64,000 bases of DNA from positions 25,844-89,843 of the forward strand of contig MU129139.1 of the NCBI GenBank assembly GCA_014904985.1. The letters are read 5' to 3'. Below, one piece after another: positions 12,504 through 24,950 of this stretch. The translations under genes and the position numbers were made by a program. The notes under the pieces were generated by a model. It did no database searches. It worked only from the letters and a program-made list of their open reading frames with translations, and was not told the DNA's origin. How positions within the stretch are numbered: position 1 is the first letter of the stretch; every line of letters starts with the position of its first letter. This stretch comes from Hydnum rufescens UP504. Lineage: Eukaryota > Basidiomycota > Agaricomycetes > Cantharellales > Hydnaceae.

Positions 12504-15500
12504 ATGCCTAAGGATCCTTCCAAGCCCAGACGTTCGCATAATTTTACCTCTTGCAATCGGTGTCGATCAAAGTGAGTCACAATATGTGGTGCATTCTGCC
12601 TACTTAACTCTGTTCTGGGTGCATATGCAGGCGTCGGGGATGTGATGGCGTGGCACCAACTCGCGCTACGATTGAAGAGCCAAGCCGGTCTTGCTCAACT
12701 TGCATACGCCTGCAGCAGGAAGTGCGCGAGTTTTTTGATTCTTCTGCTGAATGAATCTGAATCATATTAACGTCAACGGCTCGATTGACAACTCAAGTGC
12801 ACCTGGTCTCCCGAACCAGACCGCCGATTGCCACCCTCCCATCGCCTCGTGGAGTCGCTGCAAACGATCATCAGCGTCCTTGAACGAAAGCTCCACACCT
12901 ACGAAAAGAGACTGCGCGACAACGGTCTGACCGCTGATTTTGAGGATGGCGATGATGGCAGTGACGCAAACCACAGCGACGTGCTTTCGGATGGGGAACT
13001 GTCTGATGTCGACGGTGTAACTAGTTCACTGGGAAAACTTGTGGTGAGTACGCATCTGTGACGTCTAATGTCCCATGAATTCATCCGAATCATGTCCCTT
13101 GCTGCAGGTGAGTAGTACGGTGACAACATATTACGGTGGACCCGCCCCTTCAGGGACCTCCCAAGCCGAGAGGACGTGGACAAATATCACTTCATGCAGG
13201 GCACCCTGCCAGCCAGTCCCTCACATTACGACAGCAGCACCATACGGTACCAACTCTGCAAAACCTTAAGTGAGGTCCAGGCGCTGGACCCCCAATCCGC
13301 CTCAGGCTGGCTCCTCAACCTACCCGGGACACCGCGTCGATCCTCTCCCGCCTCGAACACGATCTCCTCCTGGACAAATTCTTCCGATTCTACAGTAGTT
13401 GGAACTGCCGTGTCATTCCTGAGCTCTTCCTGCGTGACTTCGCCCTTGCTACTTCCCCGCAAAGCAGCTATCACAGGGCCGGGTCCGCCCGCACCTGCGA
13501 CATTATTCCGCCGTCTTCCACAATGCAATCCTTTGTGTGGCGCTCGCATACAGTGACAACGTGCACCTTCGATCCCGCGAGATTCGCGACCGCTTCGCCA
13601 AGCACGCCAAGCGCTTCCTTGAGGCGGAGTGCAATGCGCCCACGCTGAGCACTGTACAGGCACTGGCGATCTTGTCCTCGTATCATGCTGGTCTCTCAGA
13701 GCAGGGTTAGTTATTTCTTCTCTTGGTTTTGAATACCACTGATATCGATTTTTTTTTTGTCTAATGCAGGACTCGGCTTTATGTTCTTTGGTCTGTGATG
13801 AATTCTTGCTTATCTTCGTGAAATGCTTAATGCTACATTCCTAGGTATGAGTGTTCGAATGGGCCAAGCTCGTGAGTCGTCCGTTCAATGGGGGAAGTAC
13901 TTCAATCTGCCTCTCACACTATTCTTAGTTGGCCTTAATATCTGGGTTCGTAATGGTGCAATGTCCCAGCTGGATGTTGTGGAGCGCAATTGGGTGTTTT
14001 GGGGTATATTCTGCCAGGTCGGTTTGATAGTCGACACTGGCCATGATTTATCTCACGAAGTAAATTGTCACCTCCAGGATAAATGTTGGAGCCTTTATGT
14101 TGGCCGCGATGAAGGGCTTAGGTATCGTTACTTGGATATCCCAGAGCCTGAGGTGGACCCAGTCCCTGAGTGGGATTATAGTATGCCTGAACCCAATGCC
14201 CCTGACGGACGGACCAACCCAACACTCGTTTTTAAAGCATCCACCATGTCCACGAGCTTTTTGTGGCAGGTGAAATTGATGAAGATCGCCTCGTCCATTA
14301 TGGACGTCGTCTACGGTATGACAGGTGTGGCACGTCGCGGTATTGATCTGGCCCAGGTCGCCCAACTACAGTGCGGTCGATTGTGTGTGTCATGGAAGGG
14401 TACTGACGGAGTTTCTTCGTCTCCAGTGCCGATCTCCGTGCCTGGGAAAGGTCCCTTCCAAGAGAGCTCCGCATTGCACCTAATACCTTGTCTACGTGCT
14501 CATCTCCTCCGGACGTCTTTATGATCAACTTGGCATTTCACTGGCTTCTCATCCTTCTTCTGCATCCTTTCTTCAAGCCGCATATTAAAGTCCAGCCACC
14601 GTCATTTAGCGAAATTCCTTCGAGTGGTGGCTCGACCAAACGGCGCGATTTCGCACTCCTGAAATTGCGGGAGGCGGCACTTAACGAGTGTCCAACTTCG
14701 GCAACCCACATCTTGTCTCTCTTCGCTGCATATCGCCGTCTATACACATTGCGCCTAACACCTGTGACTGCGGTCCAGATTGCTTACACCGCTGGGAAGA
14801 CCCATCTGGCCACTATCCTCGCCGGCGGCCCTAACCCCTCTACCAAGGCGAGGAAGGCGAAGGGGGACTTCCTAGAGTGCGTGCAAATACTGAAGGAGAT
14901 CGGGGAATCGTGGGCTTCTGGACGTCTTACAGCAGAGATGCTACAGACGTTGCTAGTGCGGGGCGAAAAGCGGATGCAACAGGGTCTGGTCGCCGCCCCT
15001 TCCCAAGCTGGTGTGCGCTCGTATGATCCTCCTCCTGGTCCCCCTCCTGCGAAGTGAGACTTTCTTCTCTATCCAGATTCCGTCTGTTCTGTGCTAATAA
15101 CAATAATATTTCTCTGAAAATAGTTCAGGGACTGCCATGGCTCCCCCCACTATCAACTTTAGTGGGTATGGACTTACGGTTGGTCACTTTCAGGTACCTT
15201 CCGAGGGTCCTTCGAGTTTGGATAATCAGCCAAACCCACCCGCGGATCGCCTGGGTTTGCCGAGTCCAGTTTATCAAGAATCTTCCGTGCCGCCCGATAG
15301 TGGTCCCTCCAATGATCATCCTGGGGGGCTCAACCCGTGGGCACCTCGTGAACGACAGGAGCAGGAGCACCCTACGGGATCCGGAGGTAGCTCATCTGCA
15401 AACTCTGTTTCGATGCCTATACCCATACACGGGTCGCACCATCGCCCCCCCCCAAATGACCACCCTTCCTCTTCATCATCCGGTGATGTCTGGCCGCACA

Positions 15501-15712
15501 CATTGTCCTCATCAGCCTCTCTCGGCACGGCATGGATGTACGATGGCCAGATGTTCTCCAACCAGCCGAGTTCGGACACATACACATTGTCGCCGTGGCT
15601 TGCGGCGCTGCACGTTCCGATGGATGAGGACAATCATGATGAAGAGCATCAGTCCTCCGACCAATGCATCCTGGATCATCTCGACCCTCTGGAAGGCAAG
15701 AGTGCAGGATAA
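12504..15712 (+). CDS. Zn2Cys6 fungal-specific transcription factor
   Basis: Ten exons: 12504-12571, 12631-12721, 12798-13043, 13116-13705, 13770-13790, 13845-13871, 13929-14017, 14078-14370, 14427-15053 and 15124-15712. The N-terminus is a binuclear zinc cluster: CNRCRSKRRGC, then after a spacer CSTCIRLQQEC, split by introns 1 and 2. A leucine-rich helix follows (LVESLQTIISVLERKL), then an acidic segment. The middle is a fungal_trans domain: FFRFYSSWNCRVIPELF, HYSAVFHNAILCVAL, LSTVQALAILSSYH, GLGFMFFGMSVRMGQALGL, RNWVFWGIFCQDKCWSLY. The tail is Pro/Ser-rich with PPPPA and acidic patches, a likely activation region. It should bind CGG-type sites in the nucleus. Exon 4 shows two apparent frameshifts (about 13310-13345 and 13490-13500) inside otherwise conserved sequence, so it is either a sequencing-indel victim or a recent pseudogene. 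Protein length would be near 880 residues, usual for the family. Confidence 0.85.
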
Positions 15713-16836
15713 AGGACGAATATCCTCCCGATCGCCGTGGATTATGTCTGCGGAATTCGTGTGTCGTGCCCAAACTTTGTGACGAATGCCCAATCTCTAG
15801 AGGCCCTTTTCGTGGCTTTTATCTCCGTACGCCCTTAGTTGCTCTGATATCCGTTGTTTTGTCGGCTTTCTGTTCCAACATTGAGGACCCTCCAATCATC
15901 CCTGCACAGGATGGGACCCATCTTTTTTTTCCTACTTCTTCGAATCTTTCAAGTCGATCAGGAATCCTGCCTTTACGTGGCCCTCTCCCCATCCATCTCC
16001 GGCATCCATTTTGCAACGACAACTCTCAGATCCCCGTAGGCCTTCCAGGCGAGCCTACATCGCTCTCAAGCGGCTTCTGGTCGAGACGTTGCAGAAGCTT
16101 TCACTTCCGAGTTTATTCTTTGTGACCTTGTCCAATGGGACATCTCGTCCCATCCCTCTGTCAGGATCGCCTATTCGCATTCTTCCAAGAAATGGAGAAA
16201 TCTCTGACTCGGACTGTCCATGTTCCATGTGTTTGTGATTGAATTTCGGAAACGCGATCTTCCACATGCATCGATATTTCATTGTGTGTGAAAGATCACA
16301 TAGCATTGTGTACTCCTTGTGGTATAGATTGTACACAAGAATTTTGTTGTTTACACACGTTGGCATTAGCGCCAAGCACAATTATGGGAAATGGCCCCAA
16401 AAAGAAGTCAGTTCGGAGCAATATTGCCGACTCGCAGTCTTGCGTATCTACTAGTGTTGCTGCGACTGGCGCTCGAAAGTCGGCTCAAGCCGTGAAGTCG
16501 AGTCGGATAAGGACCCCTGCGAGCTCTGTTATATCCCAGATCCAGCGGCGGTCAACAGGACCCTGACTCTGTTGGCGGTGTAAGTCCGCAGACAAGTCCG
16601 AGGTGCCGAAGGCACCGACCGAGGTCTATCGGAGGCGCCGAAGGATACTCGGAGGTCAGCTGACACCCAATGCTCTATCGGCACTTTGGTGAGGCGCCTT
16701 ATCGGCGGTTGTGGTAGCCCCGCATTGTTATCCTGGGCGATTTATCGCCCTCTAACCCCTACATATTTACGGTACAATTGTGTATTTTCCCTGCTGAATT
16801 ATAACCCATCCACTGACACCGAGTGTAAATCCAACA
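15713..16836. other. 3' flank and edge of the repeat-rich zone
   Basis: Downstream of the transcription factor I see no convincing gene. One small ORF at 16384-16566 encodes a 60-residue basic peptide beginning MGNGPKKKSVRS, with no recognised family; it might be the start of a lost element gene. CpG content is still normal here. Confidence 0.35.
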
Positions 16837-17247
16837 TGTTGGAGCGAGGAATTGCGGAAACGACCGGGCGTGCTGACGGAGACAAGTGCGACCCCGCGAG
16901 GCTATGCTGATGGCTTCGCCAATCGTTATTCATGAATCTACTGTTTGGATCTTATAGCTAGGTTTCACCAGTGATCTTTTACCCCTTTGTTTTCTTGCCG
17001 CCATCATTGACAATTGGACTTTTACTTCATGTTTTACCCCATTATATGTGTTTCCGTGCCTCCTATAAATACTATAAAAGATGGGCTTTGACCCTCAAAA
17101 TCCCAAGGACTTTTCTCTGTGTGTGTTCTTCCTGCCGCCTGCTTAATTCACCTGGGTGACTCGAGTCTTGCCAGTCTACCAAATTTGTCCTCACCTGCTT
17201 AGTAATGAGGGGGAGTTCTTCTCATGCGAATACCATAACTCTCACTA
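16837..17247 (+). repeat. Copia 5' LTR
   Basis: 411 bp, sharing its start and end with the 3' LTR at 21490. It retains about 16 CpG sites by my count. It is about 40 bp longer than the 3' copy because of an extra segment around 17126-17167. Confidence 0.92.
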
Positions 17248-17265
17248 GGTTATGGGCCCATTGCT
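17248..17265 (+). promoter_or_regulatory. Primer binding site, half-tRNA type
   Basis: The 12 bases GGTTATGGGCCC directly abut the 5' LTR. They are the reverse complement of the anticodon arm of eukaryotic initiator tRNA-Met (GGGCCCAUAACC), not of its 3' end. This is the arrangement known from Drosophila copia, where a cleaved 5' half of the initiator tRNA primes minus-strand synthesis. Confidence 0.75.
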
Positions 17266-17322
17266 GCTCTCTTAAAGAAACACATTTACCCCCTATTTTT
17301 CCCACAACTAGAAAAGATCACT

Positions 17323-20300
17323 ATGAGTGACAAATTCAAGATTCAGGTTACGAAATTGGTGGCAGATGGTATGAACTGGGTCACATACTGCGACCGGATT
17401 ATGTGGGCCCTCGATGCGAAAGGGCTCCTTGAGCACCTTACAAGTGATGTGATTATGTCAGACTATAGCACTGCTGGTATGGTTGATGGACTTATACCAG
17501 AGGCACGATGGAAGAAGGACAAGGCCATGGTTAAACAACTTGTGGCCAGCTTGGTCCCCAATATGGTGTTCAGCCAGATTAAGGCTGGACTAAAGGCCAA
17601 GGAGGTCTGGGATCAGCTCCAGGCTTTATATGAAGGATGGTTGAAATTAATTTTGGTCAACTTATGAAAGTGATTACAGAATACTTGCTGTGGCACAGAT
17701 GATGATGTCTGTGCACACTTTGACAAATTGGCTGATCTTAAAGAGCAGTTGGCAGCCATGGGCACCACTATTCTGGATGAAGAATATGGAAACATTCTAT
17801 TGGGATCACTCCCTGACTCATATGATAATACAATAAATTTGATTATGGCTGCTGCAGATCTCAGTGGCAAGTCTATTATGCCAACTCTGGTAATCCACCT
17901 CATGACAGATGAGTATGACCACTGAACCCTGAAGAAGGGGAAGTCCAAATCAAATAATGATGAGGCCTTCCATGCCAACAGGCAAAGGAAGAGCAAGAAG
18001 GATGTTGAGTGCTTCAATTGCCACCAAAAGGGACACTTCAAAGTGGACTGTTGGGTGAAAGGGGGAGGAAAGGAAGGGCAGGGACCACATGGATCGCCAA
18101 GCTCTAGGACTGGTGCTAAGGAAAGCACCTCTGCAGCTGCACATGCTGATGTTGAGGCATGGGCTACAATTGAGGCAGTCATGCCACAGTCAGACATCAC
18201 AGCCATAACAAATGAACAGATGAAATCTCCTGCCTATGCTGAAATATATGATTCCGGGGCTACATGACACATGTCACTGTATAAGGAGAAATTCATTAAT
18301 TACCATCCCATTGACCCTCACCCAATCCTTGCAGCTAACAACCAAGTATTCCATGCTATTGGTGCCAGCAACTTAAAGATTCAAGTGCCAAATGATGGGA
18401 AATTCACCCCAGTCATCTTGCATGATGCCCTCCATGCTCCAGAACTTGGATTAATGGTCATCTCAATAAACCAGATTATGAAGGCAGGCCACAAAGTTCT
18501 CTTTGATGGAAACTCATGCAAAATAAAAAATCCCAAGGGAATTGTCATTGGAAATGTCCCAGTGGGTGACAATGGTTTATACAAAGTTGAACAGGCTAAT
18601 GCAGCAACTGTCATTGCATGCGAGATGGTGAAACTCTTGGAACTCCACAAGCAGCTGGCCCATATATCTGTCAACACAATATGCATGCTTGTCAAAAACA
18701 ATGTTATCGAGGGTGTTGAATTAATTGACAATGTCAAAGACTTCTCTTGCAATTCTTGTGAGTATGCCAAGGCCACACAGAAGGCCATCAAGAAAGAGCA
18801 GACAGCCCCACTTGCCTCCTCATTTGGCAAGGAAATTCATACAGATGTTTGGGGGCCATCACCCCTAAATTCCTTAGGCAGGCGCTCATATTACATCACA
18901 TTTACAGATGATGCCACAAGATATATGAAGCTTTGACTATTACATATGAAGGATGAGGCACTCAATGCCTACAAAGACTTCGCAGCTTGGGTGGAGATGC
19001 AGGACAGAGTCCAAATTAAATGGCTTTGATCTGACCATGGAGGTGAATACACAAGTCATGCATTCACGAAATTTCTAGGGGATCAGGGCACAGAGCAGTG
19101 ATTAACCACCCATGATACACCCCAGCACAATGGAGTTGCCAAATAACTGAATCGGTGGATTCTCAAATGAACTTGCACTATGTTACATCAATCCCAATTG
19201 CTAAAAAATCTCTGGGGTGAGGCTGTGAATTGGGCCATCTGGCTCAAAAACTGTACCTCTATGCATGTCTTAGGCCACATGATGCCACTTGAACAGCTTA
19301 TGAAGGAAAAGCCAAACCTCACAAATGTCCCTATTTGGGGCCAATGAGTCTGGGTTCATAACAACTCCAGATCAAAACTCGATGAACACACAAATGAGGC
19401 CTTCTGGGTGGGCTATGATAACAATAGCCCACATGCTCATAGGGTTTACTGGAAGGGAAGGAACAAATTTCCATTGAACATAATGTCAAATTTGTCACCT
19501 CAACAATTGACATTTCCCTCGACCCACCAGTTATGAGCTTGAGGCCATGGATAGATTCCCTGCCAACCAACAACAGTTCCTCAGGCCCTGAAGACTCAGA
19601 TGACAACAAAAGTCTAAAGTCTGGGCCAACTACACCTGTTCAACCACCCTGTCCCCTCAAAATTCCTCCCACCCTGAAAAAGGCTCAGCCTACTGAACCT
19701 GAATGACATTCTACACATGCCTCAAAACCCTCCCAATACATACAACACCTCATGCAAGGTGAAGGCACAGTGCATGGATATATGCACAAACCCAACTCTC
19801 AGATCCCCGGCATCAGGGGGAGTGGTGATAATATTGGCAAGAATTCTATTTCTCTTGTAAATGATGCTGTCTATCACATAGAACTTGATGATGTAGTTTT
19901 TGCAACAATCCAAGACATTGATGGAGATCTGAAATCCCTGGAAGAGGCCAAGTCATGAATGGATTGGCCATGATGGAAACAAGCTATAGATATTGAGCTC
20001 AAGACCATCAAAGATGCCAGAACTTGGGAAGAAGTCCCAGGACCACCTGACAAAAACATTGTTGATTGTAAACTCGTTTTCAAAATCAAACGGAAAGCTG
20101 ATGGCACCATTCTAAAATACAAGGCATGTCTAGTCACCTGTGGTTTTACTCAAATCTTTGGAGTTGATTACTACAAGACATATTCCCCTGTTGCACAACT
20201 TGCAAGTTTTTGAATGATTATCACACTTGCTGCAAGAAATGATTGGGATATTGACTCTTTCGATTTCAGCAGTGCATACCTCAATGGTGAACTTGACAAA

Positions 20301-21482
20301 AATGAGGAAATCTACATGCATTCCCCCCCCCGAGTATAAACCCCAGGGAAAAGACACAATTCTACAACTACAGAAGACCCTATATGGTCTCAAACAGGCC
20401 GGATGATGCTGGTATGATTCCCTCTCATGTGCCCTTAATGATCTCAGTTTCAGGGCTAGCCATGCTGACCCAGGTGTGTTCCATACCCAAGTTGATGGGG
20501 AGGAACTTATTCTTGTGATTCACATCAATTATTGCACATTCACAGGCCCATTGAGGGCATTGCTTGATGAATACAAGTGAAAGATCAATGATAAATACCC
20601 AATTACTGATTTAGGCCCACTTCACTGGCTACTTGGCATTAAAATTGATTAGGACCATGAATTACAAATGATCCGATTATCACAAAAGTTGTACATTGAT
20701 TGAATTGTAGCCCGGTTCTCTTTGGGTGACTCAAAATTCATAAATACACCAATGGAACCCAGGGCCACACTCACAAAAGAGGATCCCATGATGAATCCTG
20801 AAGAAATTGAACATATGAAGCAGACCCCTTATCACGAGGCCATTGGAAGTCTCATGTATGCATCCATGGCCATGAGGCCAGACATTACCTTTGCAGTATT
20901 GACACTATTGTGATTCCTTGACAAGCTGGGACCCACATGCTGGGAAGCAGCAAAGCGAGCTATATGGTACCTATCAGGCATGAAAGATGTTAGCCTAACA
21001 TATGGATTGAAGAATCATGACTTACTTGGGTACACCAATGTGGATGGAGTGACACAGGAGCACCATCATGCTATAATGGGATATACTTACCTGATTGACA
21101 GAGGAACCATCTCCTGGAGCTCCCAAAAACAGGAGCTAATCACACTATCAACAGCCAAGGCAGAATATGTTGCTGCAACTCAGGCAGCCAAAGAGGGCAT
21201 TTGGCTATGAGGCCTCATTGCCAAAATCTTTCACACTTGGCTCAAAGCCACAACTCTGTATTGAACCAAGCTGCATTGAAGCTCATAATGGGTGATAATT
21301 ATCATGCCTGGATGAAACATATCAACATATGCTTTCATTTTATCCATGAGACCATTAAAGATGGGACTTTCAATTTGGTATATTGTCCTACAGAGACTAT
21401 GACAGCCAATATTCTTATGAAAGCCCTTGGGGCTGTTAAATTGGATTATCATGCCAAAGGACTCGGGTTATGTTGTGCTTGA
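17323..21482 (+). pseudogene. Copia gag-pol polyprotein, inactivated
   Basis: The frame starts at MSDKFKIQVTKLV (17323). In order it shows a gag, a CCHC zinc knuckle CFNCHQKGHFKVDC (18011-18052), protease YDSGAT (18247-18264), a GAG-preintegrase finger with CNSC, integrase motifs IHTDVWGP, SDHGGEY and TPQHNGVAK, then reverse transcriptase (KLVFKIKRKADG, TYSPVAQ, SFDFSSAYLNGEL) and RNase H (ISWSSQKQELITLSTAKAEY). There are single-base frame breaks near 17640 and 19450. Stops are almost all TGA at places where Arg CGA or Trp TGG is expected, for example at 18265, 18934, 19027, 19099 and 19167. The usual V-D-D of the RT active site reads I-N-Y near 20525. Confidence 0.9.
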
Positions 21483-21489
21483 GGGGGAG
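21481..21489 (+). promoter_or_regulatory. Polypurine tract of the copia element
   Basis: GAGGGGGAG directly precedes the 3' LTR, the expected position for the plus-strand primer. Confidence 0.7.
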
Positions 21490-21859
21490 TGTTGGAGCGA
21501 GGAATTGTGGAAATGACTGGGTGTGCTGACAGAGACAAGTGTGACCCTGTGAGGCTATGCTGATGGCTTCACCAATCATTATTCATGAATCTACTGTTTG
21601 GATCTTATAGCTAGGTTTCACTGGTGATCTTTTACCCCTTTGTTTTCTTGCCACCATCATTGACAACTGGACTTTTACTTCATGTTTTACCCCATTTTAT
21701 GTGTTTCCATGCCTCCTGTAAATACTATAAAAGATGGGCTTTGACCCTCAAAATCCCAAGGACTTTTCTCTGTGTGTGTTCACCAGTCTACCAAATTTGT
21801 CCTCACCTGCTTAGTAATGAGGGGGAGTTCTTCTTGTGTGAATACCATAACTCTCACTA
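21490..21859 (+). repeat. Copia 3' LTR
   Basis: 370 bp, collinear with the 5' LTR apart from one deletion near its end. Only one CpG remains by my count, against about 16 in the 5' LTR; the differing sites are mostly TpG or CpA. Confidence 0.92.
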
Positions 21860-21954
21860 CAACAGACTCCTGGTACACTTTGGGCCAAAATACTAGGTCA
21901 ACTCTGGGAAAATCGTATATCACTCTTGAGTCCAAAGGCACGATGATGGAAGAG

Positions 21955-21984
21955 TGGAGGAGGAGGAGGAGGAGGAGAAGTCTT
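21955..21984. repeat. GGA microsatellite
   Basis: A run of GGA triplets (GGAGGAGGAGGAGGAGGAG) just outside the copia target duplication. Confidence 0.85.
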
Positions 21985-21989
21985 GTTTA

Positions 21990-22563
21990 TATACTGCATC
22001 TGGCTGCTGGCAGGTGCTGAGGGTGGTCTCATACCAGTAGGTAAACATACAATTGTGAGTAGGAATAAGAACTAAGTACAAAATCGAATGTTTCTTTGAG
22101 TTGACTGGGGTGGGGATGGGGTTGTAGGTGCAGGGGGTGGGGTTGGTTGTGGGGATGACATTGGTAGTGGCCATGCATGTGGCTGTTGGAGAGAAATGAG
22201 AATAGGAATAAAATAAAATAGCACTTTCTACACAGCTCCTTGGGGGGTTATGGTCTTGCTGGTTGTGTGTGGTGTGGGGTGGCAGTCCCCCACAGTGTTG
22301 TCCATATTGCCTGGGCCATCCATTGTCCATCAGTGTTTGTCAAGGGCACCAGAGGTGACTAGGAATGTCATGAGATGAATGATCCCCACACTGCTTCCCA
22401 GGAGGACATTGATTTTGCATTCATCTGCATCTCCAAGGATGTGACAGTTGTCATTGTACAGTTCACATTCCTGCAGGAGGTGAGACCATGCCTGTAAGTC
22501 CACTCCACACAGGCATGCTGTGGACTCAGCTTCTACATGGTGGGCATCACCTAAGGCAATCAC
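21990..22563 (-). pseudogene. LINE ORF2 C-terminal remnant
   Basis: The minus frame 22563-22330 ends in the C-terminal finger typical of RNase H-containing fungal LINEs: CLCG, then WSHLLQECELY, then a hydrophobic GIIHLMTFL segment. The ~340 bp downstream (to about 21990) would be its 3' flank. It is a fragment; the matching upstream part lies at 29742-30218, separated by the 7.2-kb repeat block. Confidence 0.6.
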
Positions 22564-24950
22564 ATGTTGGTACCTAGTTAGCTAGGTAATTCCCTATAGG
22601 CACATCTTAGCTAAATAGGTCCAATATACATGAGTTTCCCTGGGACACTCTTGGTTTGTGGCTCAAAAAATTGGGCTCACTGGGCTTATTTTTTAGCCCT
22701 GGGTCTGCCTGAAAAAAGCTGGGGGTTTGGGGGCAGTAGCCCCCAGGAAGCTCTAGGGTCCCTAGGTCTGGGTAAGCCCAAAATGACCTTGGGAAGCCCT
22801 GATCTAGCCCTGGGCTAGCTTTGGACAGGTGGCAGTGAACCCTGACTTTGGGTGCAAACCTGGGTTCACCCAGACCTCACCAAGGGTCACCCATACCTAC
22901 TTCTGACTTTATGCATTCAACACTGGGCAATATTTCCAAATTTGGAAATCATGTGCCAGCATGCAATCACCACTGCTCACACTCCCTGGCCTGCCACACA
23001 CCACCTGGTCCTTAGATACTGTACAAGAACATTGTACTTGTATCTATTTCATTCTACAATATCTACTTACAACACTTGGATTTGAGAATAGACAATTAAA
23101 AAAAAAAAATGAGACCAGTGCTGATAGGCACTGGCCATAGGTTTGGCATCCATAGGGTGATAGAGGACACCCAGGGGCCCATGCACACCAATTTTTGGTG
23201 TGCAGGGGCCCCAGAGTTGCTGCAGTGTTCATCTTTTCATTCTGGTACTTGATTCTTTACTACTGGACACAGAATCCAGTGGTTGGGGGGACCAGTATCT
23301 TCCTGGTTGTCATTTTATGCTTTTCACCAGTTTTATTGCCAGTGGGAACCACCAGAACCCTGGCCAACCTCACATAATGTACAAGCTGCACACACAGCAC
23401 CAGCCCTTAGGCTAGCACTATTTATGCTGCTTGCATATCATGGGGGGGTTGGACACAAGGGAGAGGAGGCAGGGGGCTAGTTCTTGGGCCTGGTTGTCAC
23501 CAGAGGGGGGACCTGTATGGTGGAGGAGGTATTGGTTAGTGAAAAATCAAAAGTGGGGCAAAAAGAGTGGTTTTGGCCACTCTTTCTGCCCAGATGTATA
23601 TAGTGGTATTGTAGGACTCACCTTATCCCCACACCCCAGGGTTTCTGGGGTGTGGTGATGACTCTTGGGCTCACTGGGTGTTCTGTTCATTCGAACTGGC
23701 AACTTCTGGTGCAACTCAATGCCAGCAATTGCCTGGATTAAACAGGTGCCAAAGCAGCTACAAAAGGAAACAACACAGCACAGTATAGTTAGAATAGATA
23801 TAACTATGTAGATATATATAATACAATGAAATATATATTTTTATTGCACAGGACAAGGGGGAGAACCAGAAATGAGCAAGTTTTACATAGGCTTGTATTG
23901 CCATCTTGAAAAATGATTTAAGGGGGTTCTGTGCATCAGATTGGTCCCACTTCTTAATATGTTACTTATACATATGACTCAGATTATTATAATCTATCAG
24001 GAGAATTTTCCCTGTAGTTTCAAAATCTGTCAATCCCATATCCCCCCTTAAGGGTGTCACACCATATCTGACAGTTGAGAGGCCAGGTTTTTTTACTGTT
24101 TGTTCATCTATGTATATAATGGACTCTATGACCTTCCATTCCTGAGTTCTATATGTCCTGGGCCTGGACAAAAGCCAGAATTTCCTTATTTGGGTATGTG
24201 TGTTTCCTGCCTTGTGGGCTTGGATCCCAATATTAAAAGGTAATATCCAGGATTTAGAGTCTACTATGGTGTGCCTATATAACCAGGACATTTCCAGAAA
24301 TATATCCTGAATTATGATTTTCAGAGTGATGGCAGTTCTGGAAGTGCAACTGAATTTCTCCTTGCACCCTCAAGGGTCTTGGGGGTCAAAATGTTTGATT
24401 TAGGACACTCTCAGTATACTGCCACTGTGGGCCGTTGTGGTGGTTCTGGATTTGATGAAGATCCAGAAGAGTCAGTCGACAGTACCAGGATTGAGTGGTC
24501 AAAGATGCAGCTCTAAGTAATCTCTCAGAGGATATCCTGTTAGATCATTAAGCCGGTCCAACTAGGTTGACTAGGTTTGGAACTGTACCTTTGTAACTTT
24601 CACTCCAGCTGGTGAACAAACCCTACCCAAGGCAGCACCTTAGGACAGCAGCTAGCTTAGGCACCACCTATATGATGCACTTAGAAGAAAAAATCCCTGA
24701 AAAAACTCCTCAGGCAATCTTAGACAGCACCTACTACTCAGAACACCTCTTAGGTGGTTTCTGGATGCAAACTCAAACCACCTAAGAGGTACTATTTTGA
24801 GGGTCATTAGTGCACCAACTGCATCAAACCATCACTCAAGCCAATGAGGCATTTCCTGGAGCTGAGCTGAAAGCCCTCAGCAGATCCTGGTCAATGTCAG
24901 CGACCAGGCATGTGCACTCAGGTGAATACTATCACTGCCCACCCCCGCAA
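22564..24950. repeat. Tandem repeat block, unit 1
   Basis: Begins with GTTGGTACCTAGTTAGCTAG. The first 1.8 kb (to about 24354) recurs from 24960 and its first 270 bp again at 28247. It contains one hairpin-intron unit (intron 23513-23621) and an arm (about 23950-24354) homologous to the palindrome at 59262-60363. The last ~600 bp holds a single TAGACA-type unit and a segment with a perfect 15-bp inverted repeat around CCTCTTAGGTGGTTT (24745-24790). CpG is almost absent. It is not LTR- or TIR-bounded as far as I can see. Confidence 0.8.
23513..23621 (-). other. Hairpin-intron unit in repeat unit 1
   Basis: On the minus strand: donor AAG|GTGAGT at 23621, hairpin at 23553-23591 pairing GGGCAgaAAGAGTGG with its partner, branch site CACTAAC, and acceptor CATACAG ending at 23513. 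The exon-like flank holds a CCACACCCCAG...CTGGGGTGTGG palindrome (23629-23655). It is built exactly like the units at 53.8-59.1 kb. Confidence 0.65.

Larger units (their letters stand above)
16837..21859 (+). mobile_element. Ty1/copia LTR retrotransposon, decayed
   Basis: Two direct LTRs flank a copia-order gag-protease-integrase-RT-RNase H region. The 5-bp target duplication caaca lies at 16832-16836 and 21860-21864. The LTRs open with TGTTGGAGCG and close with CTCTCACTA. The order of integrase before reverse transcriptase assigns it to Ty1/copia. The element cannot be active: at least a dozen in-frame stops, nearly all TGA, interrupt the polyprotein, and the RT catalytic aspartates are lost. 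Confidence 0.93.

Noticed and set aside
22850..23660. ORFs of 60-80 codons in the tandem block
   Set aside because: They change frame between the copies and lie over the hairpin-intron unit and other non-coding landmarks.
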